Below are positions 53,617-61,358 of a stretch of DNA of 64,000 nucleotides, piece after piece (position 1 is the first letter of the stretch; every line of letters begins with the position of its first letter). This DNA comes from Nannocystis punicea (GTDB taxonomy: Bacteria; Myxococcota_A; Polyangia; Nannocystales; Nannocystaceae): assembly GCF_026965555.1 (NCBI RefSeq), contig NZ_CP114040.1:12292001-12356000 (forward strand), written 5' to 3'. The position numbers and the translations under genes were made by a program. Under the pieces are notes generated by a model. The model was given only the letters and a program-made list of their open reading frames with translations. It had not been told where the DNA came from and made no database searches.

Positions 53617-53988
53617 GCCGCGGCGGGCCTGCCGGGCCCAGAATGAGGATCTGGCCGCGGGGCCTGGCGCGAGGGGCATGTCTCGGGTGCCAGGTCTCCG
53701 AGGACATGTCTACAAAGACCGCTGGTGCCCGACGGGCACGGCTCCCGCGAGGCGGCTGGCGCGGTCGATCGGAGCTCCAGCTCGAGGTCCCCGCGGATGC
53801 CTCGCGGGGCTCTCATGCAGCCGCGGGTAGCGGGCACTCCGCGACCTGTCCCGAGGGACATCTCGAAGTGAGACCAGCGCGGTTCCGCGCGTCTCGTGAC
53901 CGCGTGCCCGGAGGGACGCCCTATCCGCGCGCCTCCGCGCCCAGGCTCGCGCGAAGATCAGGTCGGGGGAGACATCACTCGGGTCGGC
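53617..53988. other. 372-bp spacer after ssb with palindromes
   Basis: No gene seen. Element copies: a compound set at about 53678-53722 (CATGTCTCGGG and GGTCTCCGAGGACATG) and a perfect TGTCCC-GA-GGGACA at 53847-53860. It lies between the convergent ssb and ttcA genes. Confidence 0.6.
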
Positions 53989-54885
53989 TCAGGGCAGCAC
54001 GGTGAGGCGGCGCGGGCCTGGCTTCGCGGGCTGGGGCAGGTCGGGCACTGCGACCTCGTCGGCCTCGGCGCGCGCGAGCAGGCGGGGGTCGAGCAGGTGC
54101 GAGGGCGCGACGTTCTTGAGCGCGCTGAGCATCACGGAGCGGACGTCGGGGTTGTCCTGCTCGAGCTGGGCGATGAGGGCGGACATCTTGTCGCGGCGGA
54201 GGTTGTCCTGCGAACCGCACAGGTTGCACGGGAGGATCGGGTAGCGAGCCTCGGCGGCGTGGGCGGCGATGTCGGCCTCGGCGCACTCGATGAGCGGGCG
54301 GATCACGCGGAAGCGGCCGTCGTCGGTGGTGTAACCGGCGGGCATCGCCTGCAGGCGGCCGGCGTAGAACAGGTTGAGCAGCAGCGTCTCGAGGCTGTCG
54401 TCGCGGTGGTGGCCGAGGGCGATCTTGTTGCAGCCGAGCCGCTCCGCCGCGGTGTAGAGGATCCCCCGCCGCAGCCGCGAGCACATCGAGCAGTACGCCT
54501 TGCCCGCGGGCGTGTGGGCCACCACCGGCGTGTACGTGTCCTCGCGCAAGATCTCGAACGGCGCCCCGAAGCGCTCGAGCCAGCGGCGCAGCGGCGCCCC
54601 GTCGTAGCCGGGCTGGACCTGGTCGAGGTGCACCGCCACCAGCTCGAAGCGGAACGGCGCGCGCGCCTTCGCCTCCCACAGCAGGTCGAGCAGCGTGTAG
54701 CTGTCCTTGCCGCCGGAGACGGCCACCATCACGCGATCGCCGGCGCCGACCAGGTCGTACGCGGCGATCGTCTTGACCATCGCGCGCGCGAGCAGGCGCC
54801 GCTGCGCGGACCGGCCGCTCGGCGGTGGTTCATGGGATTCGGGCGCGCGCGGGGCGGCGGCGGTGGGGTCGATCGAGTCGGTCAC
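53989..54885 (-). CDS. ttcA: TtcA/TilS-type tRNA thiolation enzyme
   Basis: 298 residues. PP-loop SGGKDS in VMVAVSGGKDSYTLLDLLWE. The CSMC motif of the TtcA family is near residue 135 and a second CNLC motif near residue 215, consistent with an iron-sulfur cluster, plus LGHHRDDSLETLLLN. TtcA makes 2-thiocytidine 32 in tRNA. GTG 54885 overlaps the yjbQ stop as GTGA, the usual sign of tight coupling; a longer frame to 54942 is Pro/His-rich and not family-like. Confidence 0.87.
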   Translation of the reverse strand: MTDSIDPTAAAPRAPESHEPPPSGRSAQRRLLARAMVKTIAAYDLVGAGDRVMVAVSGGKDSYTLLDLLWEAKARAPFRFELVAVHLDQVQPGYDGAPLRRWLERFGAPFEILREDTYTPVVAHTPAGKAYCSMCSRLRRGILYTAAERLGCNKIALGHHRDDSLETLLLNLFYAGRLQAMPAGYTTDDGRFRVIRPLIECAEADIAAHAAEARYPILPCNLCGSQDNLRRDKMSALIAQLEQDNPDVRSVMLSALKNVAPSHLLDPRLLARAEADEVAVPDLPQPAKPGPRRLTVLP

Positions 54886-55307
54886 GAGCCGATGAGGGTG
54901 AGGGTGAGGCGGCGGCGGTGGGCGGCGTGGCGGTGCTCCCACAAGTAGACGCCCTGCCAGGTGCCGAGGGCGCAGCGACCGGCCTGCACGGGGATCGACA
55001 GCGACGTCTGGGTGAGGGCGCTGCGGACGTGGGCGGGCATGTCGTCGGGGCCCTCGGCGTCGTGGCGGAACAGCGGGTCGCCGTCGGGCGCGATTCGGTG
55101 GAACAGGCGCTCGAGGTCGCGGTGGACCTCGGGGTCGGCGTTCTCGGTGATCAGCAGCGAGGCGCTGGTGTGGTGGATGAAGACGGTGCAGAGGCCGTGG
55201 CGCAGCTTGGTGTCGCGCACGAACGCTTGCACCTCGGAGGTGACGTCGACGAGGCCGCGGCCGCGCGTGGCGACCTCGAGCTCGCGTGATTCGAGCGACA
55301 GGGTCAT
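54882..55307 (-). CDS. yjbQ: YjbQ family protein (UPF0047)
   Basis: 141 residues. GLVDVTSEVQAFVRDTKLRHGLCTVFIHHTSASLLITENADPEV holds the family pattern HHTSASL-NE, with DDMPAHVRSALTQTSLSIPV and GTWQGVYLWEHR. Members have weak thiamine-phosphate synthase activity; the physiological role is unclear. ATG 55307 overlaps the upstream DUF1244 stop as ATGA and its stop overlaps the ttcA start, so three genes are chained by 4-nt overlaps. Confidence 0.9.
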   Translation of the reverse strand: MTLSLESRELEVATRGRGLVDVTSEVQAFVRDTKLRHGLCTVFIHHTSASLLITENADPEVHRDLERLFHRIAPDGDPLFRHDAEGPDDMPAHVRSALTQTSLSIPVQAGRCALGTWQGVYLWEHRHAAHRRRLTLTLIGS

Positions 55308-55564
55308 TTCTGGTGCTTCGCCTTCCACTCGCTGTACGGCATGCCGTAGACGAGCTCTCGCGCCTCGTCCTGGGTCAGCGGGATGTCCCGCGCCGTCGCG
55401 GCCTCCTGGTACCAGCGCGACAGGCAGTTGCGGCAGAAGCCCGCCAGGTTCATCAGGTCGATGTTCTGCACGTCCGTCCGCTCGCGCAGGTGCGCCACCA
55501 GGCTGCGGAACGCGGCCGCCTCGAGTTGCTCGGTCTGCTCCGGGGTCAAGCGCTCGCTCGTCAT
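55304..55564 (-). CDS. DUF1244 family protein
   Basis: 86 residues. The signature AAAFRSLVAHLRERTDVQNIDLMNLAGFCRNCLSRWYQEAA, with GFCRNCL the family hallmark, and DEARELVYGMPYSEWKAKHQ match DUF1244, a small helical family of unknown function in proteobacteria. First gene of the DUF1244-yjbQ-ttcA unit. Its start codon is overlapped by the palindrome zone at 55562-55632, so initiation could be affected by hairpin formation. Confidence 0.88.
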   Translation of the reverse strand: MTSERLTPEQTEQLEAAAFRSLVAHLRERTDVQNIDLMNLAGFCRNCLSRWYQEAATARDIPLTQDEARELVYGMPYSEWKAKHQK

Positions 55565-55632
55565 GACATGTCCTCTCGCACAGGGTACTTCGTGCATGTC
55601 CCGCAGGCCATGTCGCCCGAAACATGGCGCAA
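55565..55632. repeat. Palindrome zone directly upstream of DUF1244
   Basis: CATGTCCTCTCGCACAGGG next to the start codon, GCATGTCCCGCAGGCCATG around 55594-55612, and CCATGT/ACATGG arms (55608-55613, 55622-55627) with an 8-nt loop. The entire leader is element-derived. Confidence 0.65.
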
Positions 55633-55653
55633 CGGCCAGGCGTTCGGGAGGGC

Positions 55654-56241
55654 TCAGAAGAAGATGCCGTTGACGAGGGTCAGCGGCTCGTGGCGCAGGG
55701 TCCGCCAGGTGAAGTCGAGCAGCACGCGGTCGAAGTTGTCGCGCGGGTAGGCGGCGAACACGGCCGCGACCGGGGCCTTCGGCAGGCCGAAGCGGAGCAG
55801 CCCGTGGGTGTGCTCGATCTGGACCGCGCGGCGGAACGCGTCGGCCTGCGGCGACAGGTTCGGCACCGGCAGCAGGCGGTGGTTGTAGACGAGGCACTCG
55901 TCGACCACGTCCTGCGCGGCCTTGAGCTCGAAGCCGGCCATCTCGCGGGCGAACAGGCTGCGGCTGCGCTCGAGGTAGGTGCGGCCGGTGTCGCCGCGGC
56001 TGACGATCCCGAGGTCGTGGCACATGGCGATCGCGTACGCGAGGTCGCGCGCGAGCGGGGTGCCGCCCTGCGCCAGCAGCATCTCGGTGAACAGGAACAG
56101 CCGGCGACAGTGGTTGCGGAAGCCGTCGCCGTCGTAGGGGCTCGTCGCCTCGAAGACCTCGTCCGCGTGGGCGGCGAGCGGGCTCGTCGGCAACGAGGGG
56201 GCGGCCGGGGCGGTGAAGGTCTCGGTGGCGGACTCGAGCAC
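55654..56241 (-). CDS. HD-domain hydrolase
   Basis: 195 residues. FRNHCRRLFLFTEMLL and AYAIAMCHDLGIVSRGDTGRTYLERS give the metal-binding His and HD pair; VVDECLVYNHRLLPV and FRRAVQIEHTHGLLRFGLPKA continue the fold. Probably hydrolyses a phosphorylated substrate, with no specific assignment. GTG 56241 was selected; TAGATT on the minus strand lies about 7 nt upstream. The longer frame to 56454 overlaps the next gene and lacks family character. Confidence 0.72.
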   Translation of the reverse strand: MLESATETFTAPAAPSLPTSPLAAHADEVFEATSPYDGDGFRNHCRRLFLFTEMLLAQGGTPLARDLAYAIAMCHDLGIVSRGDTGRTYLERSRSLFAREMAGFELKAAQDVVDECLVYNHRLLPVPNLSPQADAFRRAVQIEHTHGLLRFGLPKAPVAAVFAAYPRDNFDRVLLDFTWRTLRHEPLTLVNGIFF

Positions 56242-56360
56242 TGGCCAAAATCTACCGCAGACCCGCGCGGGGCACGACAAAACCGGCGTGAGGCACCCCC
56301 GCGCAAGGCCCGTGGCAGCGGGGCGCACGCCTGCGGCAGAACGCGCGCGGAGCGGTCGCT

Positions 56361-57044
56361 TCAGGCCATCGGACGCACACCGAGGTCGTCGAGCAACAGC
56401 TCGACGACGAGGCGCTGCATCTCGATCCGCCGCGCCTCCGGCAGGCCCATCCACGTCTCGACGCAGATCCCCACGCAGCCGGTCGCCTCGACGATGACCT
56501 CGGTGGATGACGTTGCGACAGGATAATACTGCGGCGCCCAGCGCTCCGCTTCGCCGGCGAGGCGCGCGTTGAGGCGGTCGATCGTGCGGCCGAGGATCGC
56601 CGGCATCGGCTCCACGCCGTAGACCAGAGTCTGACCGAACGACGGCTTCACGTCGGGGTGGTAGCGCTTGTGGCTCTCGTGCAAGGTGGCCATCAGCGCC
56701 GGCCGCTCGGCGAGCACGAGGTCCATGAATCGGCGTGCGAGCCGGCGCTCGCGCTCGGGCGCGTCGGCGTCGCCGGGGAAGCAGCGGTTGAGGTCGAGGC
56801 CGCCGGGGGCGCAGCGCTGGCGGGCGCGATAGGCGGGCGGGTTCATCACCGGCACGACGATCAGGCGCCCACGCCGGGGCCGGATCTCCTCCTCCAACAG
56901 CTCTTGCAGCGCGTGCACGCCGGCGACCTCGTCGCCGTGGATCCCGGCCTGGATCAGCGCGACCGGGCCCGATTCCTCGGCGTCGAAGACGTGGATCGGC
57001 AGCGTGGGCGAGAACCAGTGGACCCCGGGCGACAGACGCGACAC
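56361..57044 (-). CDS. M14/AstE-like succinylglutamate desuccinylase-aspartoacylase family protein
   Basis: 227 residues. Zinc motif in VALIQAGIHGDEVAGVHALQELL (HxxE), RGRLIVVPVMNPPAYRARQR, DLNRCFPG, and the third ligand in LMATLHESHKRYHPDV. These enzymes remove acyl groups from amino acids or cleave peptides. GTG 57044 lies just downstream of a palindrome at 57092-57105; the open frame beyond it crosses that element, so a later start is preferred. Substrate unknown. Confidence 0.78.
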   Translation of the reverse strand: MSRLSPGVHWFSPTLPIHVFDAEESGPVALIQAGIHGDEVAGVHALQELLEEEIRPRRGRLIVVPVMNPPAYRARQRCAPGGLDLNRCFPGDADAPERERRLARRFMDLVLAERPALMATLHESHKRYHPDVKPSFGQTLVYGVEPMPAILGRTIDRLNARLAGEAERWAPQYYPVATSSTEVIVEATGCVGICVETWMGLPEARRIEMQRLVVELLLDDLGVRPMA

Positions 57045-57091
57045 CCCCGGAGGGTGCCTCACAGGCGCGCCCGGGGGCAAGAGGATGAAGA

Positions 57092-57105
57092 TGTCCCGAA
57101 GGACA
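57092..57105. repeat. Perfect palindrome with CGAA loop
   Basis: TGTCC and GGACA arms around CGAA, in the 67-bp gap between the hydroxylase stop (57112) and the deacylase start. Confidence 0.7.
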
Positions 57106-57111
57106 GACCGA

Positions 57112-57810
57112 TCACGGCGGGCCGGGCAGGTCGATCGGCGCCTCGACACCGAGGGTGCGGCACGTGGGCGAGTTGGGCACCGCCGTGTGGTCGGGCATGG
57201 TGCCGAGGATCCGGTCGCCGAGGTGGGTGGTGACGCCCTGCCAGTAGTGCTCGTTCTTGAAGTGATGCAGGCGGTGGTAGCGCCAGATCCGGCGATAGAA
57301 CTCGCCCTGGGGCTTGTAACCGGTGTGCGTGAGGTAGTGCGTCCACTCGTAGAGGAAGGCCATGGTCACGCTGCCGACCACGCCGGTGAGGGCCATCTGC
57401 GGCGTGGGCGCGAGCAGGAACCACAACGCGGAGAACATCGCCAGGCCGATCCAGCCGGCGCGCCGAGGGATGAACACCAGCTCGAGCCGCCACGGGTCGC
57501 GGTGATGGGCGCGGTGGAACTTGGCGATCTGCAGGTCGAACTTGCGGCCGAACACCGTGGTCGGCTTGAAGTGGAGGATGTAGACGTGGATCAGCCACTC
57601 CACGAACGGCTGCATCGCCAGGAGAATCGGGACGACCAATAAGTCGGCCCAGCCGAAGTCGCCGATCGCGAGGCGGGTGGCGACCAGGAGCGGCCACATG
57701 ACGCCGAAGATCCGCGGGCTGTGAAAGGTGAAGAAGGCGCGCGCGGCCTGGCCCAGCGTGGGGTTCTTGCCGTCGCGGCCGCCCAGGGGTTCGTGCTCAT
57801 TGCTCGTCAT
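57112..57810 (-). CDS. Fatty acid hydroxylase/sterol desaturase-superfamily membrane enzyme
   Basis: 232 residues, about four transmembrane helices. Diiron histidine clusters: HVYILH, FHRAHHRDPW, THYLTHTGY and HRLHHFKNEHYWQGVTTH. These mark the fatty acid hydroxylase superfamily; it oxidises a lipid at the membrane. The 14-nt overlap with the GntR gene upstream and shared strand make it the likely regulated partner. ATG 57810. Confidence 0.85.
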   Translation of the reverse strand: MTSNEHEPLGGRDGKNPTLGQAARAFFTFHSPRIFGVMWPLLVATRLAIGDFGWADLLVVPILLAMQPFVEWLIHVYILHFKPTTVFGRKFDLQIAKFHRAHHRDPWRLELVFIPRRAGWIGLAMFSALWFLLAPTPQMALTGVVGSVTMAFLYEWTHYLTHTGYKPQGEFYRRIWRYHRLHHFKNEHYWQGVTTHLGDRILGTMPDHTAVPNSPTCRTLGVEAPIDLPGPP

Positions 57811-58579
57811 CGTCGTCCTCCTCTCTCTCTGCCTGCTCTGCCTGTCCGTCTTCGTTCGAGCTCTCGAGCGCCGCGAGTAGCTGCAAGATCCCGCGCGAGC
57901 CGTGCTGCATGAGCGCCTGGGCGCTCTGCCCGGCCCCCTCGCCGTCGCGGCGGCGCACCGCGTCGGCGATCCGGCGATAGGCCACGAGGTCGCGCAGCTC
58001 CTCGCCCATCACTTCGACCAGCGCCTCTCGCATGCCTTCGTAGCTGTGACGCAGGCCGTTGAAGGCGAGCTGGTAGGCGATGTTCTCGCTGCACACCGTC
58101 AGCAGGTCCCAGAACTGCAGCGCCAGGACCTGCAGGGCCAGGAGGTCGTGCTCCTGGGCGGCCATCGCCGCGACCATCTCGTCGAGCTGCAACACCTGGC
58201 CGGGGCTGCGGCGCATGGCCGCGAGCCGGGCGATGTCGGGGGCCATCGCGGCCCGCATCTCCATCACGCTGCGAGCGACGCGGAGGTCGACCGTACCGTC
58301 GTGATGAAAGAGGAGGCGATTGAGGAGGTCGAGGCTCGCGGTCTGCTTGAAATCGAGCACCCGCGTGCCACCGCCGTGCTGAATCGAGATCAGCCCGGCC
58401 TGGGACAAGCGCTTGAGGGCCTCGCGCACCGCGCCGCGGTTGACCCGCAGCACGTCGCAAAGGGCGCGCTCGCTCGGCAAGGGCGCGCCGGGGCGCATCC
58501 GGCCGTGCACGATCTCCTGGGATAGCTGCTCGAAGACAGCATCGGACAGGGACTTTCGGGCGACTGGCTTGAGGCGCAT
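57797..58579 (-). CDS. FadR-type GntR transcriptional regulator
   Basis: 260 residues. Winged helix at 10-75 (SLSDAVFEQLSQEIVHGRMRPGAPLPSERALCDVLRVNRGAVREALKRLSQAGL, ISIQHGGGTRVLDF), then an all-helical FCD-like effector domain (about 100-235). The C-terminal tail is acidic and Gln/Glu-rich. ATG 58579 gives the usual start; ATG 58603 is the alternative. A perfect TGGTNNNACCA operator lies at 58626-58642, upstream of both candidate starts, indicating autoregulation. The gene overlaps the hydroxylase by 14 nt, so both are controlled together. Confidence 0.88.
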   Translation of the reverse strand: MRLKPVARKSLSDAVFEQLSQEIVHGRMRPGAPLPSERALCDVLRVNRGAVREALKRLSQAGLISIQHGGGTRVLDFKQTASLDLLNRLLFHHDGTVDLRVARSVMEMRAAMAPDIARLAAMRRSPGQVLQLDEMVAAMAAQEHDLLALQVLALQFWDLLTVCSENIAYQLAFNGLRHSYEGMREALVEVMGEELRDLVAYRRIADAVRRRDGEGAGQSAQALMQHGSRGILQLLAALESSNEDGQAEQAEREEDDDDEQ

Positions 58580-58625
58580 GGTCGAGCCTGATGCGCTCAG
58601 CATGTCATGCCGAGATTTGATGGTC

Positions 58626-58642
58626 AACTGGTCATACCAGTT
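58626..58642. promoter_or_regulatory. Palindromic operator AACTGGT-CAT-ACCAGTT
   Basis: Perfect 7+3+7 inverted repeat containing TGGTNNNACCA, the recognised consensus core of FadR/GntR-subfamily operators. Located 46 nt upstream of the GntR start in a relatively AT-rich patch. It should mediate autoregulation and control of the hydroxylase. Confidence 0.8.
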
Positions 58643-58839
58643 TAATTCTGCGCATCCTTCGCGCCGATGCCGCCGGACGGCCGGAAGCGGCCGAGCGAGC
58701 CGGCCGCGCTCGGCAAAGCGCCCTCGCGGCTCGCTGGCCTGTCCGAGCCGCGACGAACGGCGCTCGTCTCCTCCAAAGAGGTGCGGCGTTCAGTGGTCGC
58801 GGAAGCGAGGCGAGCGCGGCGCCTCGCCTGTCCCATGCG

Positions 58840-59613
58840 TCATGTCTCTTCGGACATGGGATCGACGGTCGCGCCGGCGCGCTCGAAGCGGCGCCAGCGG
58901 CCGGCGATGCGGCGCTCGTGGGGCAGGTAGCGGGCCTTGTAGGCCATCGAGGGGCACTCGCGGATGTACAGGCCGAGGTAGAGGTAGCGGAGGCCCCAGG
59001 CGCGGCACAGCTCGAGCTGTTTCATGATGGAGAACACGCCGGGGGACAGCGGCTCGAAGTCGGGGTCGAAGTAGAAGTAGACGGCGGACAGGGCGTCTTC
59101 GGCGCGGTCGACGACGGCGACGCCGATCAGGCGGCCGTCGACGCGGTAGCGGAGCTCGAACGACTCGCAGCAGGTGTCGACGAGGAAGGCGCGGTAGCCG
59201 ACCTCGTCGATGTCGTGGCCGTCGGCGTTGAGGTCGCGCTCGGCCTTGTGGCGGTTGTAGAGGGCGACCTTCTCGGGGGTGAGCTCGGGCGGACCGATCT
59301 CGACGTCGATGCGGTCCAGGCCGCGCCGGTAGACGCGGCGCTGGGTCTTGTCGGCCACGAAGCGGTCGACGTCGATGCGGATGGGCTCGCAGGCCTGGCA
59401 GCTCGGGCACGAGGTGCGGTAGAGCAGCACGCCCTGGCGGCGGTCGCCGACCCGCAGGCGCTCGGCGAACTCTTGCGCGGTGAGCATGCGGGTGGGTACG
59501 CGGAGCGGCATTCGAGCGTCGCGCCCCTGGAGATAGGGGCAGACGGTCGCCTCGTCGTACACGAGCAGCTCGGGCGGGTCGGCCGCGAGCAAGCGAGGGC
59601 GCCAACGCATCAT
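58840..59613 (-). CDS. bpt: Bacterial aspartate/glutamate leucyltransferase (Bpt)
   Basis: 257 residues. Typical ATE/Bpt features: ECPYLQGRDARMPLRV-like VCPYLQGRDARMPLRVP, LYRTSCPSCQACEPIRIDVDRFV with the conserved cysteines, HKAERDLNADGHD, YRVDGRLIGVAVVDRAEDALSAVYFYFDPD, LYLGLYIRECPSMAYKARYLPHERR. It adds Leu to N-terminal Asp or Glu for N-end-rule degradation. The C-terminus PMSEET-stop is encoded entirely by a dispersed palindrome. ATG 59613 (59610 also possible), 5 nt after a TATACT box. Confidence 0.9.
   Translation of the reverse strand: MMRWRPRLLAADPPELLVYDEATVCPYLQGRDARMPLRVPTRMLTAQEFAERLRVGDRRQGVLLYRTSCPSCQACEPIRIDVDRFVADKTQRRVYRRGLDRIDVEIGPPELTPEKVALYNRHKAERDLNADGHDIDEVGYRAFLVDTCCESFELRYRVDGRLIGVAVVDRAEDALSAVYFYFDPDFEPLSPGVFSIMKQLELCRAWGLRYLYLGLYIRECPSMAYKARYLPHERRIAGRWRRFERAGATVDPMSEET
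58841..58858. repeat. Palindrome providing the C-terminus and stop of bpt
   Basis: CATGTCTCTTCGGACATG. Read on the minus strand it gives ATG-TCC-GAA-GAG-ACA-TGA, i.e. MSEET and the stop codon. Nearly identical to the intergenic copy at 14155-14171. Confidence 0.75.
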
Positions 59614-59618
59614 CGGTC

Positions 59619-59624
59619 AGTATA
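59619..59624 (-). promoter_or_regulatory. -10 hexamer TATACT of leaderless bpt
   Basis: On the minus strand TATACT ends 5 nt before ATG 59613; no Shine-Dalgarno. Confidence 0.5.
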
Positions 59625-59679
59625 CGGGTCCTCGCCGCCGCGAGGCGCGCCATCGTGTTGTACTGGGCCGACTGGGCAC

Positions 59680-59685
59680 TACACT
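59680..59685 (+). promoter_or_regulatory. -10 hexamer TACACT of leaderless MBL gene
   Basis: TACACT ends 8 nt before ATG 59694. TTGTAC at 59659-59664 is a weak -35 candidate with a 15-bp spacer. Divergent promoters of bpt and this gene share the 80-bp gap. Confidence 0.5.
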
Positions 59686-59693
59686 CGCGGCGC

Positions 59694-60524
59694 ATGGCCG
59701 AGCCTGAAGTCCTGGACCCCGGCGTCTGGCGGGTCCCCTACGAGACGCCGACGCTGCCGCCGGCGACGGCGACCAACACTTTGATCGTCGGCACGCGCCG
59801 CGTCGCGGTCATCGAGCCGGCCACGCCGTATGCGACTGAGCGGGCCGCGCTCGATGCGTTGCTCACGGAGCGAGCCGCGGCCGGCGCGGAGATCGTCGCC
59901 GTGCTCGTCACACACCACCACGGCGATCACATCGGCTACGCGTTCGAGCTCGCGCAGCGACTGCGCGCGCCGATCTACGCCCATTCGCTCACGGCGGCCC
60001 GGCTCGATTTCCCCGTCGACGTGACTCTGGCCGACGGCGACCGGCTCGAGCTGGACGACGGATATGTCCTTCGGGCCCTGTTCACGCCGGGCCACGCGCC
60101 GGGCCACCTCGTCTACTGCGAGGAGCGCACGGGGATCGCCTACGCCGGCGACCTCGTCGCCGGCATCGGGACGATCCTCATCGACCCTGCCGACGGGGGA
60201 GACATGTCGGCGTACCTCGATTCGCTCGCCCGCCTGGGCGCCGCGCGACCGACGGCCCTCGTCCCCTCCCACGGCCCAGTGATTACTGCGCCGCAGGAAT
60301 GCCTCGAGCGCTACATCACCCATCGCAGACAGCGCGAGGGCCGGGTGCTCGCCGCCCTGCACGCCGGCGCCACGAGGATGCCCGAGCTCCTCGCCGGCGC
60401 CTACAGCGACACCCCGCGGGAGATCTGGTGGCTCGCCGAGCGGTCCCTGGACGCCCACCTGCGCAAGCTCGAGGCCGAGGGCCGGGTCCGCCGCGAGCCC
60501 GACGGTCAGTTCGTCCTGACCTGA
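59694..60524 (+). CDS. Metallo-beta-lactamase-fold hydrolase (LACTB2-like)
   Basis: 276 residues. Zinc motif HHHGDH in VLVTHHHGDHIGYAFELAQRL, then APGHLVYCEERTGIAYAGDLVAG (His and Asp ligands) and VPSHGPVI. The C-terminal winged-helix-like extension (HRRQREGRVLAALHAGATRMPELLAGAYSD, HLRKLEAEGRVRRE) is typical of the LACTB2 branch, some members of which cleave RNA. Cytoplasmic. A palindrome fragment (TATGTCCTTCGGG at 60063) lies in the gene. Confidence 0.85.
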   Translation: MAEPEVLDPGVWRVPYETPTLPPATATNTLIVGTRRVAVIEPATPYATERAALDALLTERAAAGAEIVAVLVTHHHGDHIGYAFELAQRLRAPIYAHSLTAARLDFPVDVTLADGDRLELDDGYVLRALFTPGHAPGHLVYCEERTGIAYAGDLVAGIGTILIDPADGGDMSAYLDSLARLGAARPTALVPSHGPVITAPQECLERYITHRRQREGRVLAALHAGATRMPELLAGAYSDTPREIWWLAERSLDAHLRKLEAEGRVRREPDGQFVLT

Positions 60525-60637
60525 ACGGGCGCGCCGCCGTACACGCGCTTACCAGACGCGAGCTTGGCAGCGCGCAGTCGCCCGGCGCGTCGCGCGGTCG
60601 CCCTTCGCCGGCCGCTGGTGTTAGGATGGACCCGGTT

Positions 60638-61045
60638 ATGCCCAAGGTCTTGATCGTCGAGGACAACGAACTCAGCCGGGACATGCTCTCCAGGCGACTC
60701 CGTCGCAAAGGCTACGAGGTGCTCGTCGCCGTCGACGGCGGCGAGGGTGTCGCCATGGTGAAGAAGGAGAAGCCCGACATCGTGCTGATGGACTTGAGCC
60801 TCCCCGACATGGACGGCTGGTACGCCACGCGGGTGTTGAAGGAGCACGAGGCGACCGCGAATATCCCGGTCATCGCCCTCACCGCGCACGCCATGTCCGG
60901 CGACCGCGAGAAGGCGCTCGAGGCCGGCTGCGACGACTACGACACCAAGCCGATCGACCTGCGTCGACTGCTCTCGAAGATCAACCGCTTCGTGCCCGAC
61001 CCCGAGGGCGGCGCCGGCGATCCCGGCGACAGCCGGGCCGGCTGA
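60638..61045 (+). CDS. Single-domain response regulator (CheY-like)
   Basis: 135 residues. Receiver domain: VLIVEDNELSRDML (acidic pair), phosphoacceptor Asp in PDIVLMDLSLPDMDGW, signalling Thr in VIALTAHAMSGD, Lys in YDTKPIDLRRLLSKI. No output domain; the short Gly/Asp tail is disordered. ATG 60638 preferred over 60626 because TAGGAT at 60622-60627 overlaps the latter and would act as its -10. Probably works with a nearby or distant histidine kinase, or with the PAS-GGDEF protein downstream. Confidence 0.9.
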   Translation: MPKVLIVEDNELSRDMLSRRLRRKGYEVLVAVDGGEGVAMVKKEKPDIVLMDLSLPDMDGWYATRVLKEHEATANIPVIALTAHAMSGDREKALEAGCDDYDTKPIDLRRLLSKINRFVPDPEGGAGDPGDSRAG

Positions 61046-61358
61046 TCACCGACTCCGCGGGCGCAGCAGCGTCGTCGCGTCGCCGTCTCGCCGGCTCTTC
61101 GTGAGGCCGGCTCGCAGGCCCGACCCGACGGCGCGTTCGCGTCTGTCCTTTCCGCCATGTCATCAGGCGGCCTGCGGTCACCCGTCCGCAGGCCCGCGCG
61201 TTCGTCCGCGCGCCGATCTCCCCGGAAATCGCGCCGGGCGGCTCTGTAAAAACGCCGCAGAACCACGTCCTGACCGCCTCCTCACGCGTCCTGCGATTGA
61301 CACCCCTCGCGGCCCCCTGTAACGCTCTTTTGGCACGGTTTTCCCGGGGAGAACTGCG
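61046..61358. other. 313-bp spacer before the GGDEF-EAL gene
   Basis: No gene seen. It contains a partial palindrome (CTGTCCTTTCCGCCATGTC around 61143-61161) and a TGTAAAAACG stretch near 61244. Terminator and promoter signals are not clear. Confidence 0.5.
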
